From: Terrabacter sp. Root181
GTDB lineage: Bacteria; Actinomycetota; Actinomycetes; Actinomycetales; Dermatophilaceae
Length of the DNA stretch: 64,000 nucleotides
Assembly (NCBI RefSeq): GCF_001428505.1
Contig: NZ_LMHU01000005.1
Location: 515,297 to 579,296 of the forward strand
Reading direction: 5' to 3'
The notes below the pieces were generated by a model. That model worked only from the letters and a program-made list of their open reading frames with translations, was not told the origin of the DNA and made no database searches. This document shows positions 16,436-25,532 of the stretch, piece by piece. Made by a program: the position numbers and the translations under genes. The stretch's first letter is position 1, and every line of letters starts with the position of its first letter.

Positions 16436-17310
16436 TGGCGGCCGCACCCGGTCCCGGCCCCGTCGTCACGGGAGAGCTCGAGCAGGTCACCGCCGCCCTC
16501 TGCTACCACGGCGAGGGTCCCGTCTGGTCGCCCACGTGGGGCGGCCTGCGCTGGGTCGACCTCCTCGCCGGTGACGTCCTGACCCTGCGTCCCGACGGGT
16601 CCGTCGACCGGATGCACGTCGGCGACGTCGCCGCGTTCGTGCGGCCGCGCACCACGGGCGGGTGGGTCGTCGCGACTGAGCGCGGGCTGGCGCGCGCGGA
16701 CGAGCCGGACGGCATACCCACCCCGTGGTTCGACCTCTGGGACGACCCGTCCGTCCGGATGAACGAGGGTGGCGTCGACGGCGAGGGCCGCCTCTGGGCG
16801 GGGACCATAGGCTACGACCGGGTGCCCGGCAGCGCGCTGCTCTACCGCGTCGACGCGACGGGCCACGTCACGACGCTCCTGCCCGACGTGACCATCTCCA
16901 ACGGCATCGACCTCTCGCCCGACGGCCGGCTCGCCTACTACGACGACACCCCGACCGGCCGCACCGACGTCTTCACGGTCATCGACGGCGAGCTCACCGA
17001 ACGGCGCCCCTTCGTCACCCACGACGTCGGTCACCCCGACGGGCTCACGGTCGACAGCGCCGGCAACGTCTGGGTCGCCCTCAACGGCGCGGGCCGGGTC
17101 CGCTGCCACTCGCCGGAGGGCGAGATGCTCGCCGAGGTCGTCCTCCCCTTGCGCCTCACGACGGCGTGCACGTTCGGCGGCGACGACCTGCGCGACCTCT
17201 ACGTCACGACGTCCCGCGAGAACCTCGACGACCCCGAGCCGCAGGCCGGCGCCGTCTTCCGCGTCCGCGTCGCCGTGCCGGGCCTGCCGGTGCGCGCCTT
17301 CGCCGGTTGA
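16435..17310 (+). CDS. SMP-30/gluconolactonase/LRE family protein
   Basis: A 291-residue six-bladed beta-propeller of the SMP-30/gluconolactonase family. Metal-ligand motifs are visible: the Glu in HGEGPVW (blade 1), the Asn in VRMNEGGVDGEGRLWAGT, the Asn in TISNGIDLSPDG, and the Asp in GHPDGLTVDSAGNVW. Family members bind Ca or Zn and hydrolyse sugar lactones (gluconolactone, xylonolactone, arabinolactone). The NEGG in place of the more usual NDG/NDP is a small deviation. The start codon overlaps the stop of the upstream gene. No sugar dehydrogenase is adjacent, so the substrate is open. Confidence 0.88.
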   Translation: MAAAPGPGPVVTGELEQVTAALCYHGEGPVWSPTWGGLRWVDLLAGDVLTLRPDGSVDRMHVGDVAAFVRPRTTGGWVVATERGLARADEPDGIPTPWFDLWDDPSVRMNEGGVDGEGRLWAGTIGYDRVPGSALLYRVDATGHVTTLLPDVTISNGIDLSPDGRLAYYDDTPTGRTDVFTVIDGELTERRPFVTHDVGHPDGLTVDSAGNVWVALNGAGRVRCHSPEGEMLAEVVLPLRLTTACTFGGDDLRDLYVTTSRENLDDPEPQAGAVFRVRVAVPGLPVRAFAG

Positions 17311-17352
17311 CGGAGCCCCCGAGGGCGTATGCCGTGTGCCCGGGTCCCGCGG

Positions 17353-18918
17353 TCAGCCGGAGTGGGTGACCCCGCCGTCGGGGGAGTAGCCGAAAGACGC
17401 GACCGAGCGGCTCGGCCGCGGCAGCCGGCCGGACGGCATACCTCGCAGGTCGCCGTCCGCGCCGTCGTGCGCCCCGACACCGAGGAGGCTGCGGGTCAGC
17501 GCCTGCGCGTCGGACAGGAGCTCGTCGAGTGCGACGCCGAGGTGGTCGTCCGCCGGGGGCTCGTCGGCGACCGCCGCCGCGAGCACGGCTCGGCGCACGA
17601 GCTCCTTGGCGAAGGATGCCGTCGTGCCCTCGGCCCGGGCGGCCGCCGCCGAGATCGCCTCGGCGCCGAAGAGGTGTCCGCCGTAGAGGCGGAGCAGCTC
17701 GCGCCGTCCCTCGGCGTCCGGCAGCGGGATCTCCGCAGCCAGGTCGACGCGGCCCGGCCGCTGCGACAGGGCGACCTCGAGGTCCTCGACGCGGTTCGTC
17801 GTGAGCACGAAGGCGACGTCCGAGTCCGAGTCGAGCCCGTCGAGGGCGTCGAGCACCTCGAAGAGCAGCGGCGACGCCCCCATCGGCGCGAACGACCGGT
17901 CCTCGGCAACGAGGTCGCAGTCCTCGAGGACGACGATCGCGGGCTGGTGCGCGCGGGCGACCTTCGCGGCGTCGTGGATGAAGCGGAGCGAGCCACCGCT
18001 CAGCAGCACCGCGGTGGTGCCCGGGGTGGCCGAGAGGAGGTAGCGCACCGTGTGGGTCTTGCCGGTGCCGGGCGGGCCGTAGAGCAGGACGCCGCGCTTG
18101 AGGTGCTGGCCGTGCGCGACGAGCCGCTCGCGGTGCTCACCCATCCCGATGACATGGTGCGCCACGCGGTCGAGGACGCCGTCCGGCAGCACGACGGCGG
18201 CCGCGTCGACGGTCGGACGCTCGATGAAGGTGACTCCGGCCATGCCGGGGCCGTAGGGGTCCGAGCCGAACGTCACGACCTGTCCGCGGATGACGCTCCG
18301 CTCGTCCATCAGCTCCTGGACGCGGGCCATGAGCGCGTCGGACACGTCCCGGTCCTGCGCGACGACCTCGATGGTCCCGGACTCGCGCCCGAACTGCCGG
18401 TTCATGCCCTGCTGCCGGACCGCGACCGGGTGGCCGTCGAAGTGGAAGAGGCGGATCCCGGACGTCACGACCTGCCTCTGGTCGTCCTTGCCGGGGCCGG
18501 TCGGCATCCGGTCGTAGTCGACCTGCCCGACCGACATGCCCGGGCCGTGGAAGCGCTGCACGAGGTCGCCGAGCGACATGTGGTGGCGCGCGTCGCCGGC
18601 GATCCCGATGACCGTGGCGTCCCGGTCGTCGGCCGAGACCTCGGACAGGGCGATGTCCGCGTCGACGAGCCGGTGGGGTGGCACGGGCGCCGAGACGACG
18701 GCGAGCAGGTGCGGCTCGGCGCCCAGGTGCTCCCGGAGGGCCTCGGACAGCCGCTGGCCGCTCTCGTCGGCCGGCAGCGCCTCGAGGATCCGCCGCACGA
18801 CGGAGTGGAAGTCGGCGAGCAGGGCGTCGTCGGCGACCGGGGCTTCGCGGGCGAGCAGGGCGTCGGAGGCGAGCGGGGCGTCGGAGGCGCGTCGGGCGCC
18901 CGTGTCCGAGGGGTCCAT
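17353..18918 (-). CDS. AAA+ ATPase (CDC48/ARC-like)
   Basis: A 521-residue protein with an N-terminal regulatory region (1-250; Ala/Asp-rich start, then a mixed alpha/beta portion) and a single AAA+ module (about 255-470). The Walker A is GVLLYGPPGTGKTHTVRYL, Walker B is AIVVLEDCDLV, sensor 1 is FVLTTNR, and the arginine-finger region is SQRPGRVD. The aspartate-only Walker B (EDCD) is acceptable for hydrolysis. This single-AAA plus long N-domain layout is seen in actinobacterial ATPases of unknown function that resemble CDC48/BCS1. No protease partner or ubiquitin-like gene is adjacent. The gene converges with the SMP-30 gene. Confidence 0.85.
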   Translation of the reverse strand: MDPSDTGARRASDAPLASDALLAREAPVADDALLADFHSVVRRILEALPADESGQRLSEALREHLGAEPHLLAVVSAPVPPHRLVDADIALSEVSADDRDATVIGIAGDARHHMSLGDLVQRFHGPGMSVGQVDYDRMPTGPGKDDQRQVVTSGIRLFHFDGHPVAVRQQGMNRQFGRESGTIEVVAQDRDVSDALMARVQELMDERSVIRGQVVTFGSDPYGPGMAGVTFIERPTVDAAAVVLPDGVLDRVAHHVIGMGEHRERLVAHGQHLKRGVLLYGPPGTGKTHTVRYLLSATPGTTAVLLSGGSLRFIHDAAKVARAHQPAIVVLEDCDLVAEDRSFAPMGASPLLFEVLDALDGLDSDSDVAFVLTTNRVEDLEVALSQRPGRVDLAAEIPLPDAEGRRELLRLYGGHLFGAEAISAAAARAEGTTASFAKELVRRAVLAAAVADEPPADDHLGVALDELLSDAQALTRSLLGVGAHDGADGDLRGMPSGRLPRPSRSVASFGYSPDGGVTHSG

Positions 18919-19009
18919 GAAGCGACGATAGGTGCCCCGCGGCGCACGTAGGGCGTCCGCGGGTCAGGAGAGTCCGGGCGAAACCGGTCCGGCGTTATAG
19001 CCTCGTCCC

Positions 19010-19588
19010 GTGCTGCTCTCCGACAAGGACATCCGGGCCGAGATCGCCGCCGAGCGGGTCGTGCTCGACCCGTGGGACCCGCAGATGGTCCAACCGTCGA
19101 GCGTCGACGTCCGGCTGGACAAGTTCTTCCGGCTCTTCGACAACCACAAGTACCCCTACATCGACCCGGCGGCGGAGCAGCCCGACCTGACGCGTCTCGT
19201 CGAGGTCGGCCCGGAGGAGGACCGCTTCGTGCTGCACCCGGGGGAGTTCGTCCTCGGATCGACGCTCGAGACCGTCACGCTGCCCGACGACCTCGCCGCG
19301 CGGGTCGAGGGCAAGAGCTCGCTCGGCCGCCTCGGTCTGCTCACGCACGCGACCGCCGGCTTCGTCGACCCCGGCTTCTCCGGCCACGTCACGCTCGAGC
19401 TGTCCAACGTCGCGACGCTGCCGATCATGCTCTACCCGGGCATGAAGATCGGCCAGCTCTGCTTCTTCCGCCTCAGCTCGCCCGCCGAGAACCCTTACGG
19501 CTCAGCGGCGTACGGCTCGCACTACCAAGGCCAGCGCGGTCCGACCGCGAGCCGGTCGTTCGCCAACTTCCACCGCAGCCAGGTGTGA
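19010..19588 (+). CDS. dcd: dCTP deaminase
   Basis: A 192-residue protein with the complete dUTPase-like trimeric fold. The motifs [36 protein letters not shown] and [14 protein letters not shown] are diagnostic of Dcd, including the catalytic Glu in LELSN. It deaminates dCTP to dUTP for dTMP synthesis; actinobacterial forms (for example in Mycobacterium) also hydrolyse dUTP to dUMP, and this one could be bifunctional. The GTG start at 19010 matches the family start (MLLSDKDIR). The following hydrolase gene overlaps its stop. Confidence 0.95.
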   Translation: MLLSDKDIRAEIAAERVVLDPWDPQMVQPSSVDVRLDKFFRLFDNHKYPYIDPAAEQPDLTRLVEVGPEEDRFVLHPGEFVLGSTLETVTLPDDLAARVEGKSSLGRLGLLTHATAGFVDPGFSGHVTLELSNVATLPIMLYPGMKIGQLCFFRLSSPAENPYGSAAYGSHYQGQRGPTASRSFANFHRSQV

Positions 19589-20313
19589 GCGCCGAGCCGG
19601 CTCCCGCAGACGAGGTCCCGCTCGCGTCGCTCGTCTGGGACGCGCAGCCCACGGACGCGACCGTCGTCGCCCTCGTCATGCACGGTGGGGCCGTCGACGG
19701 GCACGAGCCCAACCGGCCGTGGTCGCACAACGTCGCCCGCCTCGTGCCGTTCGCGCGTGCCCTCAAGAAGGTGCCCGGCCCGATGGCCGTCGCCCGGCTC
19801 CGTTTCCGCGTCCGCGGCTGGAACGGCGACGCGATGCCCGTCGAGGACGCCAGGTGGGCGCTTGAACAGGTGCGGGCGGCATACCCCGGCGTCCCGATCG
19901 CCCTCGTCGGTCACTCGATGGGCGGACGGGTCGCGATGTTCGTCGGTGACGATCCCGACGTCCGGCTCGTCGTCGGGCTGGCGCCCTGGGTCGAGCCGGG
20001 CGACCCCCGCCCCGGCGCCGGCAGGCGCACCGTCCTCGTCCACGGCGACCGTGACGTCATCTGCTCGCTGGCCCGCACTCGCCACGCCGTCGAGCAGATG
20101 CAGGCCGACGGTCTCGACGCGTCCCTGATCCGCGTCGCCCGCGCCGACCACGCCATGCTCGTGCGCGCCCGGCTCTGGACCGCCCTCGTCAGAGAGGTCG
20201 TCGAGGCCAGCTTCGCGCGCGAGCTGGGGGGCACCGGCGAGCCGCGATCCGGACCGATCGGGGCCGTCGTGGCCCGGGTCGTGCACGCCGGGGGCGTCAC
20301 GGTCGACATCTGA
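19585..20313 (+). CDS. Alpha/beta hydrolase
   Basis: A 242-residue alpha/beta-hydrolase. The nucleophile elbow is GHSMGGR, the oxyanion-side motif is [12 protein letters not shown] near the N-terminus, an Asp lies in [11 protein letters not shown], and the terminal His is in VARADHAML. Size and motifs fit the dienelactone hydrolase or small esterase class. The GTG start overlaps the dcd stop, so the two are co-translated, although no biochemical connection is obvious. No signal peptide is seen. Confidence 0.85.
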   Translation: MSAEPAPADEVPLASLVWDAQPTDATVVALVMHGGAVDGHEPNRPWSHNVARLVPFARALKKVPGPMAVARLRFRVRGWNGDAMPVEDARWALEQVRAAYPGVPIALVGHSMGGRVAMFVGDDPDVRLVVGLAPWVEPGDPRPGAGRRTVLVHGDRDVICSLARTRHAVEQMQADGLDASLIRVARADHAMLVRARLWTALVREVVEASFARELGGTGEPRSGPIGAVVARVVHAGGVTVDI

Positions 20314-20364
20314 CCCTCGACGAGGTCCGAGGTGCGGTCGGCGCAGACGGGTACGTTGAGGAGC

Positions 20365-21567
20365 ATGATCCGCTTCGAGGGCGTGACCAAGCGCTATGCC
20401 GATGCGTCCGGCACCGACGGGGGAGCCGGGTCGGTCGCCGTCGACGACCTGACCCTCGAGGCCCCGACCGGCAAGATCACCGTCCTGGTCGGGCCCTCGG
20501 GCTGTGGCAAGACGACGACCCTGCGGATGGTCAACCGGATGATCACGCCGACCTCCGGCACCATCTCCATCAATGGGCGCGACACGGCCTCGCTCGACGT
20601 CGCCGAGCTGCGTCGCGGCATCGGCTACGTCATCCAGCACGCCGGGCTGTTCCCGCACCGCACCGTCCTCGACAACGTCGCCACCGTGCCGCGCCTGCTC
20701 GGCACCGACAAGCGCACCGCGCGGTCGCGCGCGATGGAGCTCATCGAGCGCGTCGGCCTCGACCCGGCCATGGCGAAGCGCTACCCCGCCCAGCTCTCCG
20801 GCGGCCAGCAGCAGCGCGTCGGCGTGGCCCGGGCGCTTGCGGCAGACCCTCCCGTCATGCTCATGGACGAGCCGTTCTCGGCCGTCGACCCCGTGGTGCG
20901 CGAGCAGCTCCAGAACGAGTTCCTCCGCCTCCAGTCCGACCTCGGCAAGACGATCCTCTTCGTCACCCACGACATCGACGAGGCCGTCAAGCTCGGCGAC
21001 CAGGTGGCGGTGCTGCGCGTGGGCGGCGTTCTCGCGCAGCTCGACTCGCCGGCCAAGCTCCTCGCCGACCCCGTCGACGACTTCGTCGCCGGCTTCGTCG
21101 GTCGCGACCGCGGCTACCGCGCCCTCTCCTTCGCCGCGGCTCCCGAGCTCTCGCTCACCGACGAGCCCACGGTGCGTCTCGGGGCCGGTGCCGACGAGGT
21201 CCGTGCGATTGGTACACCCTGGGTGCTGTGCGTCGGCGACGCGGGCGAGCCGCTCGGCTGGGTCCGTGCGGCCGCCGTCGAGTCCGAGGTGACGCGCTCC
21301 GTGCTGCACCGCGGCGGCACCGTGGCCTCGACCACCGGGTCGCTGCGGGCGCTGCTCGACGCGGCCCTGTCCTCGCCCAGCGGACGCGGCGTCGTGGCCG
21401 ACGCGGACGGCCGTCTCGTCGGCACCATCCGGGCCGCCGAGGTGATCCCCGCGATCGAGGCCCGGCGCGACGCCGCCTCGTCGGGCGCCGCCGCCCCGTC
21501 AGGTGCTGGCACCGGTGCCACGACCTCGGCCGCCGACCGCCCGGCCGAGGAGGCGACCGCCCGGTGA
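20365..21567 (+). CDS. Osmoprotectant ABC transporter ATP-binding protein (OpuCA/ProV type)
   Basis: A 400-residue ATPase. Residues 1-235 form the nucleotide-binding domain with Walker A GPSGCGKTTTL, Q-loop YVIQHAGLFPH, signature LSGGQQQRVGVARAL, Walker B VMLMDEPFSAVD and switch His in FVTHDID. The tail holds a degenerate CBS pair (WVLCVGDAGEPLGWVR; VVADADGRLVGTI), as in OpuCA/OpuA ATPases that sense ionic strength, and ends in an Ala/Gly/Thr-rich stretch. It powers uptake of glycine betaine, choline or related solutes. It begins a four-gene operon whose genes overlap by 4 bp each. The ATG follows TTGAGGAGC, which includes the ribosome site. Confidence 0.92.
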   Translation: MIRFEGVTKRYADASGTDGGAGSVAVDDLTLEAPTGKITVLVGPSGCGKTTTLRMVNRMITPTSGTISINGRDTASLDVAELRRGIGYVIQHAGLFPHRTVLDNVATVPRLLGTDKRTARSRAMELIERVGLDPAMAKRYPAQLSGGQQQRVGVARALAADPPVMLMDEPFSAVDPVVREQLQNEFLRLQSDLGKTILFVTHDIDEAVKLGDQVAVLRVGGVLAQLDSPAKLLADPVDDFVAGFVGRDRGYRALSFAAAPELSLTDEPTVRLGAGADEVRAIGTPWVLCVGDAGEPLGWVRAAAVESEVTRSVLHRGGTVASTTGSLRALLDAALSSPSGRGVVADADGRLVGTIRAAEVIPAIEARRDAASSGAAAPSGAGTGATTSAADRPAEEATAR

Positions 21568-22205
21568 CCTGGGCCCTCGACCACATCGGCGACATCATGT
21601 TCCGCGCCGGCCAGCACGCCTGGCTCGCCGGGCTGCCGCTCGTGCTCGGCCTCGTCATCGCCCTGCCGCTCGGCTGGCTCGCCGCGCGCCGGCCCAGGCT
21701 GCGCGCCGTGCTCCTCACGACGACGGGCCTGCTCTACACGATTCCGTCGCTCGCGCTCTTCATCCTCCTGCCACCGCTGCTCGGCACGAAGATCCTCGAC
21801 CCCGTCAACGTCATCGTCGCCATGACCGTCTACACCGTCGCGCTGCTGACCCGCACCGTCGCCGACGGCCTCTCCTCGGTCGACGGGTCCACGCGTCAGG
21901 CCGCCATCGCCATGGGCTACGGGTCGTTCGCCCGGTTCCGCGCCGTCGACCTCCCGCTCGCGGTGCCCGTCATCGCGGCCGGCCTGCGCGTCGCGGCGGT
22001 GAGCAACGTCAGCATCGTCAGCGTCGCCTCGCTCATCGGCATCTCGCAGCTCGGCTACTTCCTCACCGACGGCTACGCGCGCTCCTTCCCGACCGAGGTC
22101 TGGGTCGGCATCGTCGCGTGCCTGCTGCTCGCGCTCGTCTTCGACCTCGTCATCCAGGTCGTCTCGCGTTTCCTCACCCCCTGGACGAGGGTGGTGGCCG
22201 CATGA
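21564..22205 (+). CDS. Osmoprotectant ABC transporter permease (OpuCB type)
   Basis: A 213-residue permease with five or six helices and the EAA-like loop VDGSTRQAAIAMGYGSFARF before LPLAVPVIAAGLR. The segment TIPSLALFILLPPLLG is characteristic of OpuCB/YehW permeases. The GTG start overlaps the ATPase stop (GTGA). It forms a channel with the next gene's product. Confidence 0.92.
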   Translation: MTWALDHIGDIMFRAGQHAWLAGLPLVLGLVIALPLGWLAARRPRLRAVLLTTTGLLYTIPSLALFILLPPLLGTKILDPVNVIVAMTVYTVALLTRTVADGLSSVDGSTRQAAIAMGYGSFARFRAVDLPLAVPVIAAGLRVAAVSNVSIVSVASLIGISQLGYFLTDGYARSFPTEVWVGIVACLLLALVFDLVIQVVSRFLTPWTRVVAA

Positions 22206-23059
22206 GCTTCTCGGCGATCTGGGGCTGGTTCACCGACCCGGCCAACTGGCAGGGCACCGACGGCGTGCCCAACCGCGTGCTCGAGCACCTGCTCTACACC
22301 GGGCTGACGCTGCTCATCGCGCTCGTCGTCGCTGTGCCGCTCGGCGCCTGGGTGGGCCACTCCGGGCGCCTGCGCTGGCTCGTGACCGGCGCCAACGCCG
22401 CCCGCGCCGTGCCGACCCTCGGCCTGCTCTTCGCCGTGTCGATGTTCGTCGGGCCCCTCATCCAGAGCGACCTCGCCTTCGTCATCCCGAGCATCACCGT
22501 CCTCGTGCTGCTCGCGATCCCACCGCTGCTGTCGGGCACGTATGCCGGCATCGACAGCGTCGAGCCCGCCGCGCGCGACGCGGCCCGCGGGATGGGCATG
22601 ACGGGTTGGCAGGTGCTGACCAAGGTCGAGGCGCCGTGTGCGCTGCCGCTCTTCCTCAGCGGCCTGCGCAGCGCCACCCTTCAGGTCATCGCCACCGCCA
22701 CCATCGCGGCCTCCGTCAGCCTCGGAGGTCTCGGCCGCTACCTCATCGACGGGCTCGCCTCGCGCGACTACGTCCAGATGGTCTGCGGGTCGATCCTCGT
22801 CGCCGCCCTCGCGCTCGTCGCCGACGGCCTCCTGGCCCTGCTCGAGAAGAGGGCCGTCTCACCGGGAATCAGCGGGCGGGCCGCGCGTGTTGCCCGTTCA
22901 CGCGCACGAAACTCCGATCCCCACCCCGAACCAGACTCCGACGGTGCAGACCGCTCGGACCCCGACCCGCGGCAGGCCGCGCTCGTGGGCTCCGGCAGCA
23001 CCGGCCCCGTGCAGGCGACCGCCACCACGGGCACCCCATCCGAAAGGGACCGAACATGA
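22202..23059 (+). CDS. Osmoprotectant ABC transporter permease (OpuCD type)
   Basis: A 285-residue second permease. The EAA-like loop (VEPAARDAARGMGMTGWQVL, preceding ALPLFLSGLRSATLQ) and ARAVPTLGLLFAVSMF define it as the OpuCD partner. The C-terminal 60 residues (from about 225) are a hydrophilic Ser/Asp/Pro-rich extension not needed for the fold. ATG overlaps the previous stop (ATGA) and its own stop overlaps the substrate-binding gene start. Confidence 0.92.
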   Translation: MSFSAIWGWFTDPANWQGTDGVPNRVLEHLLYTGLTLLIALVVAVPLGAWVGHSGRLRWLVTGANAARAVPTLGLLFAVSMFVGPLIQSDLAFVIPSITVLVLLAIPPLLSGTYAGIDSVEPAARDAARGMGMTGWQVLTKVEAPCALPLFLSGLRSATLQVIATATIAASVSLGGLGRYLIDGLASRDYVQMVCGSILVAALALVADGLLALLEKRAVSPGISGRAARVARSRARNSDPHPEPDSDGADRSDPDPRQAALVGSGSTGPVQATATTGTPSERDRT

Positions 23060-23988
23060 CACGCACGCGCTTCCTGGCCGCGGGCCTGCTCCTCGCCGCC
23101 GTCGTGCCGCTCGCCGCCTGCGGGGGCGGTAGCGACCCGCTCGCCCCGGCCACGAGCGCCGGAGCCGGCTCGACCGGGGGATCGACCGGCGCCGCCGGCT
23201 CGGTCAAGATCGGCTCAGCCGACTTCCCCGAGGCCGCCCTGCTCGGCGAGATCTACGCCCAGGCGCTCGAGGCCAAGGGCATGACGGTCACCCGCCAGTT
23301 CAACATCGGCAGCCGCGAGACCTACCTCAAGGCCATCACCGGCGGCGAGGTCGACGTCCTCGCCGAGTACACCGGCTCGCTGCTCAACTTCTACGACAAG
23401 AACGCCAAGGTCACCCAGCCCGACGAGGTCTACTCCGCCCTCCAGAAGGTCGTGCCGCAGGGCCTCACGGTGCTCGACAAGTCCGCGGCCGAGGACAAGA
23501 ACTCCCTCGCCGTCACCAAGGACACCGCGAGCCAGTGGTCGCTCAAGGCGATCCCCGACCTCGCCGCGCACCAGGCCGAGCTCACCATCGGCGCCCCGCC
23601 GGAGTTCAAGACCCGCCAGCAGGGCCTCGTCGGCCTCAAGTCGGTCTACAACATCACGCCCAAGGAGTTCCGCCCGCTGCAGAGCCAGGCGACGGTCGAG
23701 GCCCTGAAGAACGGCCAGGTCAAGGCGGCCAACATCTTCAGCACCGACCCGTCGATCTCGGCCAACGGCTTCGTCGTGCTCGACGACCCGGCGAGCCTCT
23801 TCGGCTCCGACAACGTCGTGCCGCTCGTCCGGTCCGAGAAGGCCGACAGCGTCAAGGCCGCCCTCAACGCGGTCTCGGCCAAGCTCGACACGACGTCGCT
23901 GGCCGACATGGTCAAGCAGGTCGTCGTCGACAAGAAGGACACCAACGAGGTCGCCAAGACGTGGCTCGCCAGCGCGGGTCTCGCCTGA
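23056..23988 (+). CDS. Osmoprotectant-binding lipoprotein (OpuCC/ProX type)
   Basis: A 310-residue lipoprotein. The signal peptide ends in the lipobox LAAC (Cys21), followed by a Gly/Ser/Thr linker. The mature domain is an OpuAC-type substrate-binding fold: VKIGSADFPEAALLGEIYAQ, the RETYLKAITGGEVDVLAEYTG binding segment and IFSTDPSISANGFVVLDDP. The AEYTG and STDPS stretches are the usual ligand-contact regions for quaternary amines. It is the last gene of the operon and is followed by a clear terminator at 24006. Confidence 0.93.
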   Translation: MTRTRFLAAGLLLAAVVPLAACGGGSDPLAPATSAGAGSTGGSTGAAGSVKIGSADFPEAALLGEIYAQALEAKGMTVTRQFNIGSRETYLKAITGGEVDVLAEYTGSLLNFYDKNAKVTQPDEVYSALQKVVPQGLTVLDKSAAEDKNSLAVTKDTASQWSLKAIPDLAAHQAELTIGAPPEFKTRQQGLVGLKSVYNITPKEFRPLQSQATVEALKNGQVKAANIFSTDPSISANGFVVLDDPASLFGSDNVVPLVRSEKADSVKAALNAVSAKLDTTSLADMVKQVVVDKKDTNEVAKTWLASAGLA

Positions 23989-24005
23989 CCCGACCCGTCG
24001 TCCGC

Positions 24006-24040
24006 CCAGAGGCCCCCGCGTCGGACGCGGGGGCCTCTGG
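24006..24040 (+). terminator. Operon terminator
   Basis: A 15-bp perfect stem (CCAGAGGCCCCCGCG and complement) with a 5-nt loop, 18 bp after the binding-protein stop. Confidence 0.85.
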
Positions 24041-24088
24041 CGTGCCCCGGCCGGACTGACTCGGCCGTGGAGGGAATGTAGCACCGTC

Positions 24089-24105
24089 GAGAATGGTTCT
24101 CATTA
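24089..24105. promoter_or_regulatory. Zur-box-like operator
   Basis: GAGAATGGTTCTCATTA contains GAGAA-N3-TTCTC and AATG-N5-CATT symmetry and closely resembles actinobacterial Zur boxes. It lies 42 bp before the start of a cysteine-free L33 gene, a well-known class of Zur target. No binding data are available here. Confidence 0.6.
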
Positions 24106-24146
24106 CGGTTGCGGAAACTCGTGACCCCGAGACCGAAGGAGCCCCC

Positions 24147-24314
24147 ATGGCCAAGCGCACCGACCTGCGCCCCGTCGTCACCCTGCGTTCGACCGCCGGC
24201 ACCGGCTACGCCTACGTGACGCGCAAGAACCGTCGCAGTAACCCCGACCGCCTGGTGCTGCGCAAGTTCGACCCCGTCGCGCGCGAGCACGTCGACTTCC
24301 GCGAGACCCGCTGA
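24147..24314 (+). CDS. rpmG: 50S ribosomal protein L33, cysteine-free (C-) form
   Basis: A 55-residue L33. The usual block is present ([21 protein letters not shown]), read as YVTRKNRR and NPDRL, but the zinc-ribbon cysteines are replaced: the C-terminus is [17 protein letters not shown]- paralogues replace the zinc form when zinc is scarce and are normally repressed by Zur. The Zur-like box at 24089 fits this. The gene is overlapped on the other strand by the extended 3' end of the prolyl aminopeptidase. Confidence 0.92.
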   Translation: MAKRTDLRPVVTLRSTAGTGYAYVTRKNRRSNPDRLVLRKFDPVAREHVDFRETR

Positions 24315-25387
24315 CGGCAGCGGACCGTCGCGTGACCGCGACGACTCCAGTGGCCACGTCCGACCTCGGACGTGGCCACTGCCATGTGCCGTATGCCGTC
24401 CGGCGCGGTGCCGGACCGCGCGCCGGGGGGGGGGGGGGGCGGGGGGCCGGCGAAGCGGTCGAGGGCCGCGACGAGGATCCGCTCGCCCTCGCTCCCCGGT
24501 CCGTGCAGGTCGTCCTCGACCACGTGCAGCTCGGCGAGCGGCAGGGCCTGCGCCAGCTCGTGGGCGACCCGCAGGGGAGAGGCGATGTCGAGCCGGCCGC
24601 GCACGAGCACGGCGGGGACGCCCGCGATCCGGTCGAGGCGGCCCGTGATGGCGTCGTCCGACAGGAAGGCGTGGTGACCGAAGTAGTGCGTGACGAGCCT
24701 CGCGAAGCCCAGCCGGAAGCGCGGGTCCGCGTACCGCGGGCTCGGCCGCACCGGCCCCGAGAGGGTCGCGATGCGGTCCTCCCACGCGCACCAGGCGCGC
24801 GCGGCTGCGTCGGCCACGAGCGGGTCGTCGTCGAGGAGCAGCCGGTTCACGGCCAGCGGCACGTTGGCCCGGTCCGCCTCCGCGGGCAGCGACGCGAGCA
24901 GGGCGTCGAACTCGGCGGGGTAGACCGCGCCCATCGTGTGGGTCAGCCACTCGACCTCGTGGCGGCGCGTGGTGACCACGGCCCACAGCACGAGCGCGCT
25001 GACCCGCTCGGGGTGCTCGACGGCATACGCGAGGGAGAGCGTCGAGCCCCATGACCCGCCCAAGAGGACCCAGGACTCGATGCCGAGGTGCTCACGGAGC
25101 CGCTCGAAGTCGCCGATGAGGTGGCCGGTCGTGTTGTGCTGCAACGCGGCCCGCGTGTCACCGGCGTGCGGTCGGCTTCGGCCGGCGCCGCGCTGGTCGA
25201 CGAGCACGACGCGGTAGCGCTCGGGGTCGCAGAACTGCGTCCACCACGGCGAGGCCCCCGACCCCGGACCGCCGTGCACGACGAGGAGCGGCGTCCCGTC
25301 GGGCCGGCCGGACTGCTCCCAGTGCACCTCGTGACCGTCGTCGGTGGGGAGGATGCCGGTCTCGTAGGGCTCGTGAGCGGCATACAC
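24212..25387 (-). CDS. pip: Prolyl aminopeptidase (alpha/beta hydrolase S33) with odd C-terminus
   Basis: Residues 1-315 are a complete proline iminopeptidase: [16 protein letters not shown] (oxyanion HGGPG), nucleophile elbow [15 protein letters not shown], catalytic Asp in [10 protein letters not shown] and a His near [14 protein letters not shown]. It releases N-terminal proline from peptides. After ALDRFAG the reading frame enters the 15-nt C tract (PPPPPPP) and runs another 70 residues that are Arg-rich and antisense to rpmG; this tail is not part of the family. The normal length is about 315-320, so the stop was probably lost through a slipped homopolymer. The start at 25387 ([11 protein letters not shown]) is standard. 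Confidence 0.88.
   Translation of the reverse strand: MYAAHEPYETGILPTDDGHEVHWEQSGRPDGTPLLVVHGGPGSGASPWWTQFCDPERYRVVLVDQRGAGRSRPHAGDTRAALQHNTTGHLIGDFERLREHLGIESWVLLGGSWGSTLSLAYAVEHPERVSALVLWAVVTTRRHEVEWLTHTMGAVYPAEFDALLASLPAEADRANVPLAVNRLLLDDDPLVADAAARAWCAWEDRIATLSGPVRPSPRYADPRFRLGFARLVTHYFGHHAFLSDDAITGRLDRIAGVPAVLVRGRLDIASPLRVAHELAQALPLAELHVVEDDLHGPGSEGERILVAALDRFAGPPPPPPPGARSGTAPDGIRHMAVATSEVGRGHWSRRGHATVRCRQRVSRKSTCSRATGSNLRSTRRSGLLRRFLRVT
24349..24380 (+). terminator. Hairpin after rpmG
   Basis: A perfect 15-bp stem (AGTGGCCACGTCCGA and complement) with a 2-nt loop, 35 bp past the rpmG stop. Confidence 0.65.
24425..24446. repeat. Homopolymer tract G15-C-G6
   Basis: A run of 15 guanines, a C, then six more guanines. 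It falls within the 3' part of the prolyl aminopeptidase gene, where it reads as a run of proline codons on the minus strand. Confidence 0.9.
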
Positions 25388-25532
25388 GGCTGTGTCCTCC
25401 CGGGAGTAGGGCTGGTGACTGCCGCGGTCGGGTGTCGGCGGTCGGGTGTCGGCGGCCGGCGGCCGGGGGCCGGGGGCGCGGATCGGCCCCGGCGTCGGAC
25501 GCCGGGGCCGGATCAGGATGCCACCGAGGTGG

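Noticed and set aside
17353..18918. Mpa/ARC proteasomal ATPase
   Set aside because: The AAA+ module is clear, but the N-terminal coiled-coil and C-terminal GQYL-type motif of proteasomal ATPases are missing and no Pup or proteasome gene is nearby.
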